Origin: Symbiodinium natans
Taxonomy: Eukaryota; Sar; Dinophyceae; Suessiales; Symbiodiniaceae
Length of the DNA: 64,000 nucleotides
Assembly: GCA_905221605.1 (NCBI GenBank)
Contig: CAJNDS010002343.1
Coordinates: forward strand, 1-64,000
Reading direction: 5' to 3'
The notes beneath the pieces are model-generated. The model ran no database searches. It was not told where the DNA came from and saw nothing but the letters and a program-made list of their open reading frames with translations. The first letter of the stretch is position 1. The number at the start of each line of letters is the position of its first letter. The translations under genes and the position numbers were made by a program. Shown one piece after another: positions 10,700-23,220 of the stretch.

Positions 10700-13650
10700 T
10701 GTAGCGAATGGCGTGCTTTGGTTCATCTTGAGACAACTTCCTCGACTGCTTTAGCATTCTTCGAAGCGGCGAAGTGCCCAGTGCACGAAAATCGGGTTTT
10801 TAGGGCTGGAGGGTCTATTTTTGAGGGCTTTTGTTGGGGCTTCGGACATTCCTCAGCCTTCAAAGGCAATGTAAACGTTAAAACCCCAAACCCGAAGAAA
10901 TAAGACTCTTGTGGGATTAGAGAGGGCCCATGCAAAGGTGGGGCCACGGCATGAAATTCGCTCCAAGAAGCCTTCAAGGGGAATGAGAAGGCAACCTCGC
11001 GCGCAGCTTTTGACACGTGCTCAGCACTGCTGGCGGATCAGCTTGAACCCTAAACCCAACAAACCTTGAACCCCAGAGCCCTAAACTAAAGGCTCAACAG
11101 CCCACACACCCCGAGTGTGTATTAGACCATTAGGGCGTGTTTCTGTGCTTTGGGGAATTCGGGTATCCAGACTTGAGGCTGGAGGGGCTAAGGATAGGAT
11201 TTGGGGCTAAGGGCTTCGTGGGTTTAGGGCTGAGGCCCTAAACGCCCTCAACCCGAAACCTCATGTTCAGGGCTTTCAAGCTCGGATTCTTGGATCTTCT
11301 TGCTTTGGGGACTTCAAGGTTCGTGTTCAAACTTGAAGATGTGGCCATTGGCAGCATGGGCAATGTGATCAGCTCAGTATGAAAGCGACAAAATCCGTTG
11401 CAAGATCGTGAGGGTATCAAAGAAATCTTGGGCCCTATCGAAAGGTACCAAAGCCTCAGGAATGCCACGGACACCCTCCATGACTCTCTCAATCCCTACC
11501 GATCTCTTTCAGCTTGGATACGGCGAGGCAGGCAGAGACCTTGGCGAGTCATCCCAGCTCGGAGTACGTAATCCGCACCTGCTTAGGCCTGTGTCCCCAC
11601 CTACGCACCTGGAAGAAGAGACATGTAGTCGCGAATGTCAACGCTGGAAGAATCGAGATCCGAAGCAAGTCCGTCTTTTGTATCTGGACACGCACGATGG
11701 TCAATGCCAAACCCTTAACCCTAAACCCAAAAGCTTGCGAAACCCCCAAATTCCAAGTTGCCAGGCTTGCACGGCCCACCGCTGCCGCGGGTGCGGAAAC
11801 GCCGCGAAGCGCCAACAGGGCGAGGCCTTCAACATGAACCCCGTTCAGGGTTTCGTGTTTGGGGTGGTTTAGGGTGCTTGACAGAACTTGTGTACTGTGT
11901 GGGTCCCAAAACATGTGCTGAACGGAATGTTTTACATCGAGATGTGTGTTAGAACCTCTTACTACCCTTGTTGTCCTTCGCGGGGGTGGGGTGGCTTCCC
12001 GAAGCCTTTAGGGACCCTAAACCCTAAACCCTATCCCCGAAGGCCTCCCAGGGGCTTCCGAGGCCTTTGGAGTCTCTTGCGGTTTTTTGGCAACCTGCCG
12101 CGCCTTTTGAGGACCTCTCCGGCTTTTGTGAAATTTTGGGCTTGGGGTTGAGGGTTTAAGGCTTAGGGCTTAGGGTCTTAGATTTTTTCTATCTCCAACA
12201 AGCCTTTCCGGTCCAGGCAAAGATGCAAAACTATCAAAAGACATGTTCCCATCAAGCGCCTGTCATGGTTCGTTGTTGAAGAAAGCCTGTTCCCACCAAG
12301 TCCCAACCAAGCACCCAAACCCGAAAAGGAACGCGATCCTATTGAACACGCGCACGGCAACGGGTTTTGGCCACGCAACGCTCCGCAATCCCGCCCTGAA
12401 CCCCTCTGCCCGTCGAAGCTCAAAACGCCGAAGCTCTGAAGGTTGATATTTGCAAAGCCCAGAGCCATCAAGCCAAACACAAAGGCACCTCAATTTAGGC
12501 CATGTTAAGCTTTAGGGTTGAGGGTTTAGCGCCCTTGCCCCTCAACAAGCCAGGACATCCTAGTGTTCCCGAGTTCTGAGCGCCAGGCTGGGCATAAGGA
12601 AGAGGAAGATCTTCGTGACCTCCAGATAAAGGGGGCTGGGGGCTTAAGGTTTCGGTTTGAAGCATTGAGGCATGTTGGAAATGGACGATATGATTCACGG
12701 GTCCGTGTTGCCTTTGGCAGCAAGCTGCCTTGCACCCGCCACTATTTGCTACTCCTACAGTTGGGTCAGGTGGGGGCTTTGGGATTGTTAGGATTTACGG
12801 CTAGAATTGAATTCCCCGTGCGCACGCCCTCCTGGGCCCAGAGTGGGCCCTAGCAATTCCTATCAACGCTAAGTAGAATATGCACATGCGCCGCTGGCAC
12901 GTTGAGGTAGCCAAGCCCACATCAAGGCTGTGTAATGAAGGTGGTGTGTGGAGCTAGAGACTATCCGGCCTAGTAAGACACACAGTTCCGAATGCCTGAA
13001 AATTCGACAGTGCTTTGACCACTTACACCACTTAACCCGAACCCCCCAATTCAAAAATCACCTTACTCAAGCAAAAAACATTGCTAACGCCACTTGCATG
13101 CCAAAGGCCGCCCCCGAAAAGTCCCTTGAAGCTCACCACCATCTTCCCGACGGTGTCACATTGGGTCGAGCGCTAAATCCTGAACCCCAAACCTTATGGC
13201 CTTTGGGGTTCGGGTTTCGTAAGCTTGGCAGTTGCTGTCAAGGGGCGCGGATGAAGTCAAACCTGCGGATGTTGGGCGTAAGGTCCGAGGAGTTAGGATG
13301 CTTACATGGGGGTTTACGATATCAGGGTACCTTATTGGGGTCGCTATTCAAGGGGATCCTACAATTTGGGGGTTTATGTTAAATCTTAGGGGTCTATAAA
13401 CCCCCACCACATGTGTTTGAGGTTTTTGTGTGGATTTAAGGAGTTGGCGCCGCAGGGGTGCTTGCTTCACAGCTTGGCTGTGCCTGAACCCTAAGCCACA
13501 TAAACCCTGACAATTTGCTTCAATCCAGCTGAGTCTAAGACCCCGAACCCCAAATCTTAGCCCATCTCAACCCATCCCACATGCCCAACCCCAAAAGCCT
13601 GAACCCTAAAGAAGCGCTGAACCTTAGATACCCCTAAAGTCTGAAACCCC
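10700..13650. other. Telomere-like repeat-rich stretch with doubtful exons
   Basis: Islands at 11505-11560 (plus: LDTARQAETLASHPSSEYVI), 11775-11830 and 12575-12640 (plus: RQAGHKEEEDLRDLQIK) look coding but each is open on more than one frame. No splice chain could be built. Confidence 0.4.
13308..13405. mobile_element. MITE-like element, family 3
   Basis: 98 bp, left end GGGGGTTTACGATATCAGGG, core GGGGATCCTACAATTTGGGG, right end TATAAACCCCC. Confidence 0.65.
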
Positions 13651-13668
13651 AAGCCCAAGGTCAAAGGC

Positions 13669-13744
13669 CTGCCAGCCAGGCCCCCGAAGAAGCCGGCGAG
13701 GCCGAACAAGGCCGTGGCCGCAGCGCCCAGGGCGACGTGGTGGC
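13669..13744 (-). CDS. Candidate exon, hydrophobic peptide
   Basis: 76 nt after ccaaagcctaatgaag read HHVALGAAATALFGLAGFFG then GLAG, ending at a possible GC donor. ALGAAATALFG may be a PPR first helix like NAALTAAARGG, or a membrane helix. The plus strand also reads (APEEAGEAEQGRGRSAQGDV). Confidence 0.35.
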
Positions 13745-14554
13745 CTTCATTAGGCTTTGGGGTTCGGGCTTTGGGTCTTAGGGCTTGGGGTTTTCGATCA
13801 GGGTTTCAGATGGAGCTGCCGCAAGCGGCATAGCGGCCACCGGACTGAATCCTAAACCCTAAGTCCTCAAAGCTCCCCCCCCCGAAAGCCTTGCCCTGCA
13901 GGACTGGCGAGCCAGGCTAGTAGCAGTGGTGTGGACCCGAAGAAGGCGTGCGGAAATCCTGGGATGGATGGGGGGTTGCGGCCCAGACCTTTAGGAAATC
14001 TAAAAAGTAAAGCCCAAATAATGCCCGCTGCTACTCTTGGGACATTCTTAGGAATCCTGTTTAAAAGGACTACTTTTTGGATCCCAGGGGTCTGGGTTAG
14101 GGTCAGGGCAGGTGCTATGAGGCTTCGTACCTAGCTTGGGCTTAGCATTAGTCGAGGTCCTACATTGGCTCCTGGACGTGGACGCTTTGACAAACATGCA
14201 CAAAGCCTCCACATAGGGCTCAGGGTTGAGGGCCTAACCCTAGAAGAATGTTATGCTGATTGGGGGAGGTTTCTCATTCTAAGTGTAACGCTTCCATCGC
14301 CAACCGAAACCCTAAACCCCAAACCTGACAAACATAAACCCTAAACATGGCAATGCGACGCCACATGGGCTCAAACCCGTGAAGCCCCAAGCGGAACACG
14401 AGACCATGAGACCCCAACTGCGGTTTAAGGGCTTTGGGTAGACTACGTAAAGTCGAAAAGGAAAAGGCCCAGTGAGGAAAGGCTTCCCAAAAGCCTAAAC
14501 TCTCAACCGCTGGGTTCAGCAGGCCGGGAGGAGGGATGTTGTTCAGGGCCATAC

Positions 14555-14654
14555 GGGGGTTTCCGAAAGTAGGGGGAACTCATTGGGGTCCTTATTACAA
14601 GGGCATTCTACTATTTGAGGACTATAAGAGGGGCCCCTCATTTTCGTAAGCCCC
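14555..14654. mobile_element. MITE-like element, family 3
   Basis: 100 bp, ends GGGGGTTTCCGAAAGTAGGG / CATTTTCGTAAGCCCC, core CATTGGGGTCCTTATTACAA. Confidence 0.75.
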
Positions 14655-14718
14655 ATGCAAGCCCCAGTCAAGCCTTACTTGAATGCCCAGTCTGGGCAGT
14701 GGGGCAGAAGCCCTGAAC

Positions 14719-14782
14719 CAAGCAGCTGCATTTCCCAGAACGCCAAGGCGCCCATGAAGGCACCGGGGATCGCCAACAGCAG
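14719..14782 (-). CDS. Candidate PPR exon
   Basis: 64 nt after agggctcctgttgag read LLLAIPGAFMGALAFWEMQL and end G|GTTCAGGG. GALAFWEMQL has the AL...EM pattern of a PPR second helix; the alternative is a membrane helix. I found no comparably good plus-strand reading. Confidence 0.5.
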
Positions 14783-15896
14783 CTCAACAGGAGCCCTGTT
14801 GCGGGTCCCGAAGAGTCAGTAGGACAGGGTTCTAGAAGAGATTGAGACCTCTGAAGTAAGAGATAAACCTCCAGATGATAACAGGGATCCTAGTATGAGT
14901 CAAGATGTGTTCCCCTTAAGTCATGCGAAATGGGCTACTATGACTGTTCAAACCGCCGGCTTGGCACCCATGCAGTGATCCCGCAACCCCAAACCCCTGA
15001 GCCCCATACCCCCAAGTCCAACTGGTCATAATCATGTCGACCCTTGTTTTTTGGGCTATACTTTTGGGGTGCAGGTAGTGGCTTGAAGACATAGTAAGCC
15101 TTCTGGAGACAACTACACTGTTTCGGGTTCCACCTACTCTAAACCCTAGCAAGGAAACCTACACAAGCCATTTTGAAGGTCGAGGGGGGGTTTAGGGTTT
15201 AGGTTTGAAACGCTTGTCAAGCCACTTAAGACCCTAATCTTTAAACACTCAACCCTATGTAAACCCTAAGCCCGAAACCCTGCACCCTTAACCCCCTCCG
15301 AGCTGAGGGCCCGCACGGGAGCTGCAGGTTGAAAATCGGGCTGGACAGGCGCCTGGAGTTTAGAATCACATATTTGGTTTAGGGTTTAGGGTTGAGGGTT
15401 TAGGGTTTAGGGTTTAGGGTTGTATGAGTTGGGCTTGGAGAGCTCAGGGCTTGCAGTGGTTTTTGGAGTTCTCTTTGCGTCTTGGGATATATGCCCAGGA
15501 GACGTGAGGGTTTAGGGGATTTGAGGCTCCTAAACCCTAAACCCTAAGCGCGAAACGCGAAACCCTCAAGGCTTGAAGGAGGTCGAGTCTTCTCGGGTTG
15601 GCAGTGCTGGGGGGAAGGAATTTTTCTTACGCATCATGTTCGCCCCCGAAGCAATGAAGCCATAAACCCCAAAAAGGCTGCACCGAAATAGGCTTCCGTT
15701 CCGCCCAACGGAATGTTCCCGAAACCCTAAACCCTAAGCCCTAAACCCGAAGCTCTAAGCCCTAAGCCGCAAGCCCTAAACCCTAAGCCCCAAACCCTAC
15801 ACCCTTAGCCCCAAACCCTCTAAGCCCGAGACCTTAAGGCCCAAGCCCGAGACCCTCAACTCGAAGCCCAAAGCCCGAAACCCCTACAGCCTACAG

Positions 15897-15962
15897 CACC
15901 AGAGCTCGGTGAAAGCCAAGCCCAAAGTGCCCAAGGAAGGAATTTGGGACTTGCGGTGCAGC
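15897..15962 (+). CDS. Candidate plus-strand exon
   Basis: 22 codons after cccctacagcctacag read HQSSVKAKPKVPKEGIWDLR then CS and end exactly at GTTTAGGGTTTAGGG. This is the clearest plus-strand case of a donor formed by telomere-like repeat. The minus strand has a weaker open frame. No family recognised. Confidence 0.45.
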
Positions 15963-16480
15963 GTTTAGGGTTTAGGGTTTGGGTTTGGGGTTTAGGGTCG
16001 AGGGCTTGGGTTTAGGGCTAGTTGTGGCTCAACCCCGAAACCCGAAAACCCACTAAACCCGCAAACCGGGGGCGCCCGACTCCGACGATGTCAGTCTCAG
16101 GAGCCAAGCGGACCCCCTAAGCTTCCCACTTCAAAGCCCTCGAACAGCCTTCCGCCTGAGTACGCCCCCCTCTCCGACCTTAGATTGAATGACCCTAAAC
16201 CTTAAACCCAAAAGCCCATGAAGCCTGTAAAGCCCTTTAGAAAACCCCTATGGCAACACAAGAAGCCCTTTCTTGAAACCCTAGACACCCTTGAAGCAAA
16301 GCCTCAAAGCTCCCAAATCCTAACAACCCCGACAAGATCACTCCATGGAGCCTTGGAAAAAACAAGATGAAACCCTACTAAAACCTTAGTTGCCCTAGAC
16401 CCTAAACCTTAAGCCCTTTGAACGCGAAATCCTGTAAAGCACCCCAAGAGCCCTTAAAACCGAAGATGACACCAAAAGCC

Positions 16481-16553
16481 CTTAAACCCTAAACCCTACG
16501 CCCTAAACCCTAAACCCTAAACCCTAAACCCTAAACCCTAAACCCTAAACCCC
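16481..16553 (+). repeat. CCCTAAA telomere-like array
   Basis: About ten heptamers. Together with the TTTAGGG array at 16685 it brackets a 120 bp GC-rich island. Confidence 0.9.
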
Positions 16554-16559
16554 AATAAC

Positions 16560-16638
16560 AAGGCCCCAGTCGCTTGTCGAGCCGGTCGGCGCCGGACCCT
16601 TCCTCCCACAAGCGCCGCGGGAGCCGGCGGGGAAGGCG
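16560..16638 (-). CDS. Candidate exon between two telomere-like arrays
   Basis: 79 nt with a strong minus-strand acceptor (ggctcccccccag) read RLPRRLPRRLWEEGSGADRL then DKRLGP and end before GTTATTGG. Nine CCCTAAA units lie on the left and TTTAGGG units on the right. A plus-strand frame is open as well. Confidence 0.4.
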
Positions 16639-16684
16639 CTGGGGGGGAGCCTGGTGCTTGAGGGGGCTTTTCGGGGGGGGGGGG

Positions 16685-16757
16685 AGGGTTTAGGGTTTAG
16701 GGTTTGGGGTTTAGGGTTTGGGGGTTTGGGGTTTGGGGTTTAGGGTTTGGGGCTTGG
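16685..16757 (+). repeat. TTTAGGG/TTTGGGG telomere-like array
   Basis: Ten heptamers with TTTGGGG variants, inverted relative to the array at 16481. Confidence 0.9.
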
Positions 16758-16943
16758 CTAAACCCGAAACCCTAAGGTCGGAGCCTCCCTTCACATACTG
16801 TCAATCTGTCTTCCGGAGCCCTAAACCCTAGGGTTTAGGGTTTAGGGTGCAACCTTGTCGTAAGCTGAACCCTGATTTTTTGCGGACTCTCTACCTCAGC
16901 CTCGAGTTCCAGACTTCCTTCCCCCCCTCACAAAAAGCGCCCG

Positions 16944-16983
16944 AAGCCCTAAACCCTAAACCCTAAACCCTAAACCCTAAACC
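16944..16983 (+). repeat. CCCTAAA telomere-like array
   Basis: Five perfect heptamers beside a GC-rich island (16985-17065) that is open on both strands. Confidence 0.85.
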
Positions 16984-18365
16984 TCAAATTCCGACGTGAG
17001 GCGGCCTGCGGCCGACGAGCGGGCAGGACACTGGGCGCGGCACGCCCGGCCTCTGTGGGGAAGCTGTTTATAGGGTTTCGGGTTCAGGGTTGACCCTCAA
17101 GGCTTCAAGCGTTTTCAGGGCTGCCCTCATAAACATCAACGACCCAAGCCCCGAGCTTCCCAAGGTCAACCTCACATACATGGAGTCTACGGGGTTTAGG
17201 GGTTGAGCTGCTGCAAGAGAAACCCCCCCACCCGCGACCCCAATCTGGGCGTCTTTTGGCTGTGGGCAGTAGCTCCTTAAGGTTTAGGGTTTAGGGCTAA
17301 ACCCGTACAGGGCCCGGTAATCGGCCCGGTAATAAGGCCGTTAATAATCGGCCCCCATACAGGCACCTGTACAAGGCTTGTGCAATTACATACAAGGTTC
17401 GGTGACTTCATTCATTGCATGCCTGAGTAGTCTCACAGCTCTGAACGGACTAGTTACTTGTTTTCATTCTTATTGTCACAAAAAAGCAACCCTAAACCCC
17501 CAACCCCGCATGCAGGTTGGATTTTCAACTTCCAGAAAGCAAACCATCCAACCCTCCGCTGTTTGGTAGAAGGGTCTAAAGGGTTCAGAAGTTTCCAAAG
17601 AGGAGCCATAGCACCCTTTGCCCTAAACTCCAACCCCCAAACCCCTGAACAAGAAAGGGCCCACCCCAAACCCTAAACCCTAAACCCTTAACCCTAAATC
17701 CTAAACCCTAAACCCTAAATTCCCACCCAGGCCTGCTTAGGCCGCATCCACCCTTTTCTAGGTTGCCTGGACCCAGAACTACACCCGACCGACGGCGACT
17801 CGCACCATAGCTTGGAAGCCGTGAGCTGCACCTGCTTGGGGCACGCCGCCTCCCTTCTCCGACGCCCACGCAGCACAAAGAAACCTGTGCCCCCTCCGAA
17901 AGGCTGCGGACCCCCTGCCAGATTGTTTCCCAAGCCCGGAGGGGGCGCAAGGCAGCTCAGCCTGGGCGATTGCAAAAAGCAACCAAACCTGTTCCCTGAC
18001 CTCCCTCCTCGCCCCTCTTGACCCCCCCCTGCCCCCCCCTCTGGCCCTGCCTGACCTGCCCTGCCGCCCCTCACCCAGTTGTCGTTCCCGTTCCTTGGCC
18101 CTGACCTGCCTCCAGGCCTCCCAACCTTTCCTAACCACGCAAAGGATGGGGGTGGGACGTGGGAATTTAGGGTGAAGCCCGAATCCCTAAAAGAAGAAAA
18201 GTTGGGTGGATGCCTGCGTAAGCAGGGGGTGGGAAAAATAGAACAACCCAACCTTTCTGGTTGCGGTGGCTCCAATTTTAATAGCGACATATGCCGCCCC
18301 CCTCACCCCCTGGGTGTGTTGGGGCGCCATCTCCGCATGAAATCTACAGCCGCGGCGCGGCGAGA

Positions 18366-18450
18366 AGCCCTAAACCCTAAACCCTAAACCCTAAACCCCA
18401 AACCCTAAACCCTAAACCCTGAACCCTGAACCCTGAACCCTAAACCTAAA
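18366..18450 (+). repeat. CCCTAAA/CCCTGAA telomere-like array
   Basis: About twelve heptamers, with CCCTGAA variants, left of the island at 18470-18545. Confidence 0.9.
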
Positions 18451-18469
18451 CCCCAAACTCCAAAGGGCC

Positions 18470-18545
18470 CACCCTTTACCCTCGTGCACGAGCGAGGCGC
18501 AGCGGCGACAGCGCCGGAAATCATGGCAGGGCTGGCCATGGCTTG
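18470..18545. CDS. Candidate exon, strand unresolved
   Basis: Plus reads RGAAATAPEIMAGLAMACGV. Minus reads PAMISGAVAAAPRSCTR before a donor-like GTAAAGG. It sits between CCCTAAA (left) and TTTAGGG (right) repeats. Confidence 0.3.
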
Positions 18546-20044
18546 TGGGGTCGTGGAGCTTAGGGTTTTTGGTTTAGGGTTTTAGGGTTTTAGGGTTTAG
18601 GGTTGAGGGTTTAGGGTTTGGGCTTTAGCGGTTTAGAGTCGAGCGTTAGGGCTTAGGATGAAGGCTGGGGGAATGTAGGCGTAGTAGGTTTATTCGGGTT
18701 GAGGTGTTGGAATGGTTTAGATGCTGTTAATGTTAAACTGCACATGCAGCTGCAAGGGCGTGTGACACAAAGATGACAGCAACAACGTGAATGAACATAT
18801 GGGTTGCAGCGGGCGTGCTGAATGCTGTCTTGGGTTCAGGGCTTAGGGCTTCGGCCTTAGACTTGCGCCCAGACATGGCACCCTAGACCAGCATCCCCCA
18901 AACCCTAAACCCGTAAATCCCCGAAACCTCAAGCTTTTCTAACCCCTCCCCTAAACCTCAAGCTTACATTTATAACATGCTTGAGGGCGGTGCTGGCTAG
19001 GGTAGAGCCATGTGCAAGAAGGATCTGAGCCGACTGGCGGGTTCCATATGCGACTTGGGTTTGGGGTTTAGGGTTTAGGGTTTAGGGTTCAGGAATCAGG
19101 GTTTAGGGTCTGGGGGGGTTCAGGGGTTTAGGGCCTTAGGGTTCGGGGTGTAGGGTTTCGAGCTTAACAAGTACCATAACACTGGCAGCAAATATTTGCT
19201 GTGCACTTTGTGGGTTTCAGGCTTGGAATTTCGGGTTTAGGGGTTTCGATGTGTTCAAGGAATTTCAGCTAAGGTTCAGCGCGAACGGCTCAGGATCTAT
19301 GGTCCCGTAATATAGGCGCTTAGATCAAGGAACCCCTTTACATGCATACACTCAAAGGCCCATACTTCGCAACCCCTGAAAGAAGGCAAGGGGCCAGAAG
19401 GGACCATGTAACTACCCTGAGATAAGCGCCAGAAGCCCAAAAGGCTTCAAACCCCAAAGCACTAAACTTAAGGACCTGAAAGCACCAGAGAAAACCCCAC
19501 ACACCCCAAAGCACGCCGAACATCCCCAACAAACACTCAACCCTAAAAAGCCCAAGATCCCGACAAAAAGCCGTTAACGTCCCACAGCACCCTGCAATTC
19601 CTAACACCCCTTTTAAGAAAGAACGCCAGGGCATCAGGGTTCATGGGTTTCAGTTCTGAGGGGTTCTAGGGTTTAGGGTTTGAGGGGTTCCACGCTTTTC
19701 GGGGAAGGATGCTGTGAAGTTTTAAGGGTCCCGGAACTCTGGGGACTTTAGGGCTTCGGGCATCTTAGGGTTAGGAGTTTTGGAGGTTCTTTCCGTAGGG
19801 GTACCCCAAAGATACATACCTCCAAGAGACCATGATCCTGATTCTAGTAACCCTCCAATACCTCAAACTCTGCTATGGGAAGAACCAACCCCCATGTAGG
19901 GTTCTAGGGGACTACCGGCTAAGGGTAGAGGCTTAGAGCTTAGGATTTCTCAGGTGACCCCCTTCCCCCCCGCTCCCCGCCCCCCAAAAAAAAAACGAAA
20001 TCCCAGTCTGTTTTGGTTCTTTTCGGCTTAGGGCGGTGGGGGAC

Positions 20045-20107
20045 CGCCAATCGGAGCCCCTGCACATGGCCTCCACGGAGAAGTCGGCCAGCTTGCGCCG
20101 AGACTGG
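20045..20107 (-). CDS. Candidate PPR exon
   Basis: 63 nt after gtgcaggcagcaacag read QSRRKLADFSVEAMCRGSDW and end before GTCCCC, with the intron just after the tryptophan as in the 47.1 kb exon. The plus strand is open in two frames, so strand is uncertain. Confidence 0.4.
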
Positions 20108-20551
20108 CTGTTGCTGCCTGCACGCACCAAGGCCCTCGAAGTCTCCACATCACTTCCCCCCTACCCAAAAACCAACAAAACAAAAAAAAGAAAACAGAAA
20201 CAAAAAAACACGAAACACAAACAAACAACTAGCGATGCCGAAGCAGCGTTGCGAAGAGGAGGGCTCGAGGAGGGTCTTTGGGGGCCTTAGGGATTTGAGG
20301 GCTGTTGGATATTTAGGCTTGGATGTTCATAGTTATAGGTTTCTGACTCTCCGTAGCTGCCTCCAAACGGTAGGTTTATAGGAAGTTTGGGAGGTTCAGG
20401 GTGCTGTGTACCAGCGCCCGTATGGCCGACTTCCCGTTGTCCGGTGCGCTTGAGGGAGCCTGGTTCCTCGGACTTGCCAGTGCCACCCCCGAACCACCAA
20501 CCGAACTACTCCCACCCAGGTCCAGGGAGAGCCTGCCACAGGAGTCTGAGG

Positions 20552-20652
20552 TTGGGATGTTCCCCCTTAAGCTAAGATTCCTTGATGGGGAATAAAATAC
20601 CCCCTATTATCATCCCTATTTAAGGACTGTAAGTGTAAGGGGGAACATCCCA
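20552..20652. mobile_element. MITE-like element, family 2
   Basis: 101 bp with inverted ends TTGGGATGTTCCCCCTTA / GTAAGGGGGAACATCCCA and an inner 'tccctatttaaggactgt' shared with other copies. Confidence 0.8.
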
Positions 20653-20832
20653 GGCTTCAGACCCAAAGCCCGAGATCCGCGCGAGACCCCCAAATCCACG
20701 AGAAAATCCAGGCCCTAAACCCTAAACCCTAAACCCTAACCCCTAAACCCTAATCCAGGCCTTCGCTGTCATCTGGCATCTCCATGAGGCCTTGGACGAG
20801 CGCTGCTCTCCAAAATCTTGCTGTTGTTTAGT

Positions 20833-21012
20833 AGGGAATGGGGGAAGGAGGTACCCGATATAATCCCTTAAAGGGTATATATCGGGCCCTGTATCATCCC
20901 TCAAAGGGTCTATATATACATATATATATATATAATATCTATATATATATATATATATATATATATCTATACATATATATATATATATAGGACCCTAATT
21001 CCCTCATTCCCT
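20833..21012. mobile_element. MITE-like element with AT microsatellite core
   Basis: Ends AGGGAATGGGGGAAGGAGGT / ACCCTAATTCCCTCATTCCC are inverted; an (AT)n tract of about 95 bp (20896-20990) fills the middle. A shorter relative without the tract lies at 25632-25698. Confidence 0.6.
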
Positions 21013-21121
21013 GCTGACCAACAGTCAGAAATTGAGTGTTTGGGGTGTGGTATTTTCTGCCATCCCACATCTCTTCATGATGCAGGGTTGTTCTCTTTTT
21101 GGGGGACACTTTCTAAGATCC

Positions 21122-21202
21122 TTAAGGTAGTGTAGGGGCCATATTAGGAGTAGATTAAGGGGTACATTTAGGGGTACAACCTTAGGGGTGCGTCCTTGAA
21201 TG
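21122..21202. mobile_element. MITE-like element, family 4
   Basis: Shares AGGGGCCATATTAGGAGTAG and GGGTACAACCTTAGGGGTGC with copies at 40.76 and 40.97 kb. Confidence 0.65.
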
Positions 21203-22194
21203 GAAGGGGTCTCTGAAGAACCGATTCATGGTGGGTAACCTTTTGGGTGGCCTTAATGTAACAAAGGGGCTCCGTGCCAGAACACCGAAATTCACAACAC
21301 GCCAACATTTGAGAACAACCCATGTCTCAAAACAGCAAGAAGAGCCCAGTCAGCACATGATTCATGCACCCTGAACCCAAAAAGGGTTTTGGGATTCAGG
21401 GCTTCTGGTTCCCCAACACATACACCCCAAGCCCCTGCACCCTAAACCCCACACCCCAAACCCCAAACCCCAAGCCCTGCACCCTAAACCCCAAACCCCA
21501 AACCCCCTTTGCGCGCCAAGCGGCTGCCCAACAGCGCCTGCTGCTCGCTCAGCGCCTTGCCGAAGGGCGGGGGGAGGCATTCGGAGGCATTCTCGATCCT
21601 CGGGAGGCCCTCAAAAGCCTTGAAATCTCCCAGAAAGTCCCCTAAAGCAACCCGAAGAAGCCTTTAAAGGAACCCATACGACCCCAAAGCCGCAAGAGCC
21701 CCCGAACACCCCAACACCAAAATGAAAACCCCAAAGCCCTAAGCCCCAATTCAACAGAATGGCCACCGTGATTTCATATTAGAGGGTCTAGGGGGGGAGG
21801 GGGGGGGGGGGGTTGGGGTTTTAGGAACCCCCCAAAAGCACATCTCGCTCCCGTGTGAAGCCAAGAGGCCTAAAGGGTTGAGGTCTGGGAGGTTCCCTAA
21901 CTCCCTACGGCCCCTAATCCCTAAAGCGTGGAACGCCTATACTCCCTTAAAGACATTTCAGGGGGGGCTTCCAAGTGACAAGGAAGCCTGGGGTTCTTGT
22001 CTAAGCCCAAGAGTCACCTAAGGCTGAAAAGGGTGTGGTTTAAAGCTTAGCAGGTGCTTCTGAGGGAACTAAACCCTAAGCAAAGGGAATACGGTCCTAC
22101 TCTGGGTCCTAGTTCTGGAATAAGGACTGTAAGCCAAGCCTTGGCAGCCCCAAATCCAGCTTCTCCGGATCTTCAGCTCGGGGTTTTTAAGGTT

Positions 22195-22288
22195 TAGGGG
22201 TTTAAGGGCTTAAGGGGTTTAGGGGTTTAAGGGCTTAAGGGGTTTCGGGGCTTAAGGGTTTTAGGGCTCAAGGGGTTTAGGGGCGTAA
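22195..22288 (+). repeat. 28-bp telomere-derived tandem repeat
   Basis: Three units of GGTTTAGGGGTTTAAGGGCT + TAAGG, apparently grown from telomere-like heptamers. Confidence 0.7.
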
Positions 22289-23143
22289 GAGCAGTTCAGT
22301 CGTCGCCTCAAGCTCAGTCCAGAGCTTGAGGGAACCCCCGGTTTAGGACCCGAGCAGAGCTTTGCACTTCTTGACGGAGTGCAGAACAACCGACGGAGCT
22401 CAGAACTAGCTTCTGAAAAGCCGTACTTTGTTGACTGGTGTTTAAGGACACGGAATCTACTCTGCCCAAAGCGGCCAATGATTGAGATCCCACCCCCGCA
22501 AAAACACCCGAAACCCTAGCTTAAGACACACTACGAGTATGAGCCTGAAGCCTGTGGATTTGTGGCCCAGAAGCCAACAATCACGGACACACTAAATCGT
22601 AAGACCCCAAACTCCAAACAGACCACAGGGAGTGCACCCCTCCTATGACCGCGAGCACTTCTCTCCCCAGCTGAACCGTAAGCCCTACAAGTCCTACAAC
22701 CCTCCGCCCGCCCTACAACCTTAAGCCCAAAACCCTAAAACCCACAAACCCGAACACCTCAAAAACCCCTACCAGAATCCCTAGAACGCCTGAAGCCCCC
22801 CTAAAGCTCCTGAACCCTAAAACCTAGACACCCTAAAACCACCCTAAAACCAACCCTACACCTTAAACCTTAAACCTTTAACTTAAACCTTAATCCCTAC
22901 ACCCTAAGCCCGAAACCCCCCCCCCCCCCAAACTCCTAATGCCTCCAAGGCCCCAGCTCCCCTAAAGCCTATAACAGCCCCAAACCCACCAAAAAACCCA
23001 CCGAAAAGCCCCTAGCAAGCCCCAAATAAAACTTTGGAAGCATGCCCATCAAGCCCCTCAACCCTAAACCCGAAAAAGACCCTAAACTCGAAACCCTAAA
23101 CCCTAAACCCTAAACCCTCAACCCTAAAAACGGCCCCCCCAAG

Positions 23144-23217
23144 AAGCCCGAGAGAAGCCAAAGCCGCGCGCCTCGAGCTCAAGAGCTCCGAAGCCCATGA
23201 GCTCCTCCCGCGTGCAG
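23144..23217. CDS. Candidate exon, strand unresolved
   Basis: Plus, between ccccccaag and CAG|GTGGTT, reads SPREAKAARLELKSSEAHEL. Minus reads EELMGFGALELEARGFGFSR. Both look coding; plus has the better splice pair, minus fits the PPR gene direction. Confidence 0.4.
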
Positions 23218-23220
23218 GTG

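Larger units (their letters stand above)
20700..23140. other. Repeat-rich stretch without supported exon
   Basis: Dense degenerate telomere-like motifs, poly-G/C runs (21791-21812, 22918-22929), MITE-like elements and microsatellites. I see no convincing coding island. Confidence 0.6.

Noticed and set aside
17715-18290. 191-codon minus-strand open frame
   Set aside because: Low-complexity Gly/Arg-rich sequence over purine-rich short repeats, with no motif and overlapping open frames on both strands.
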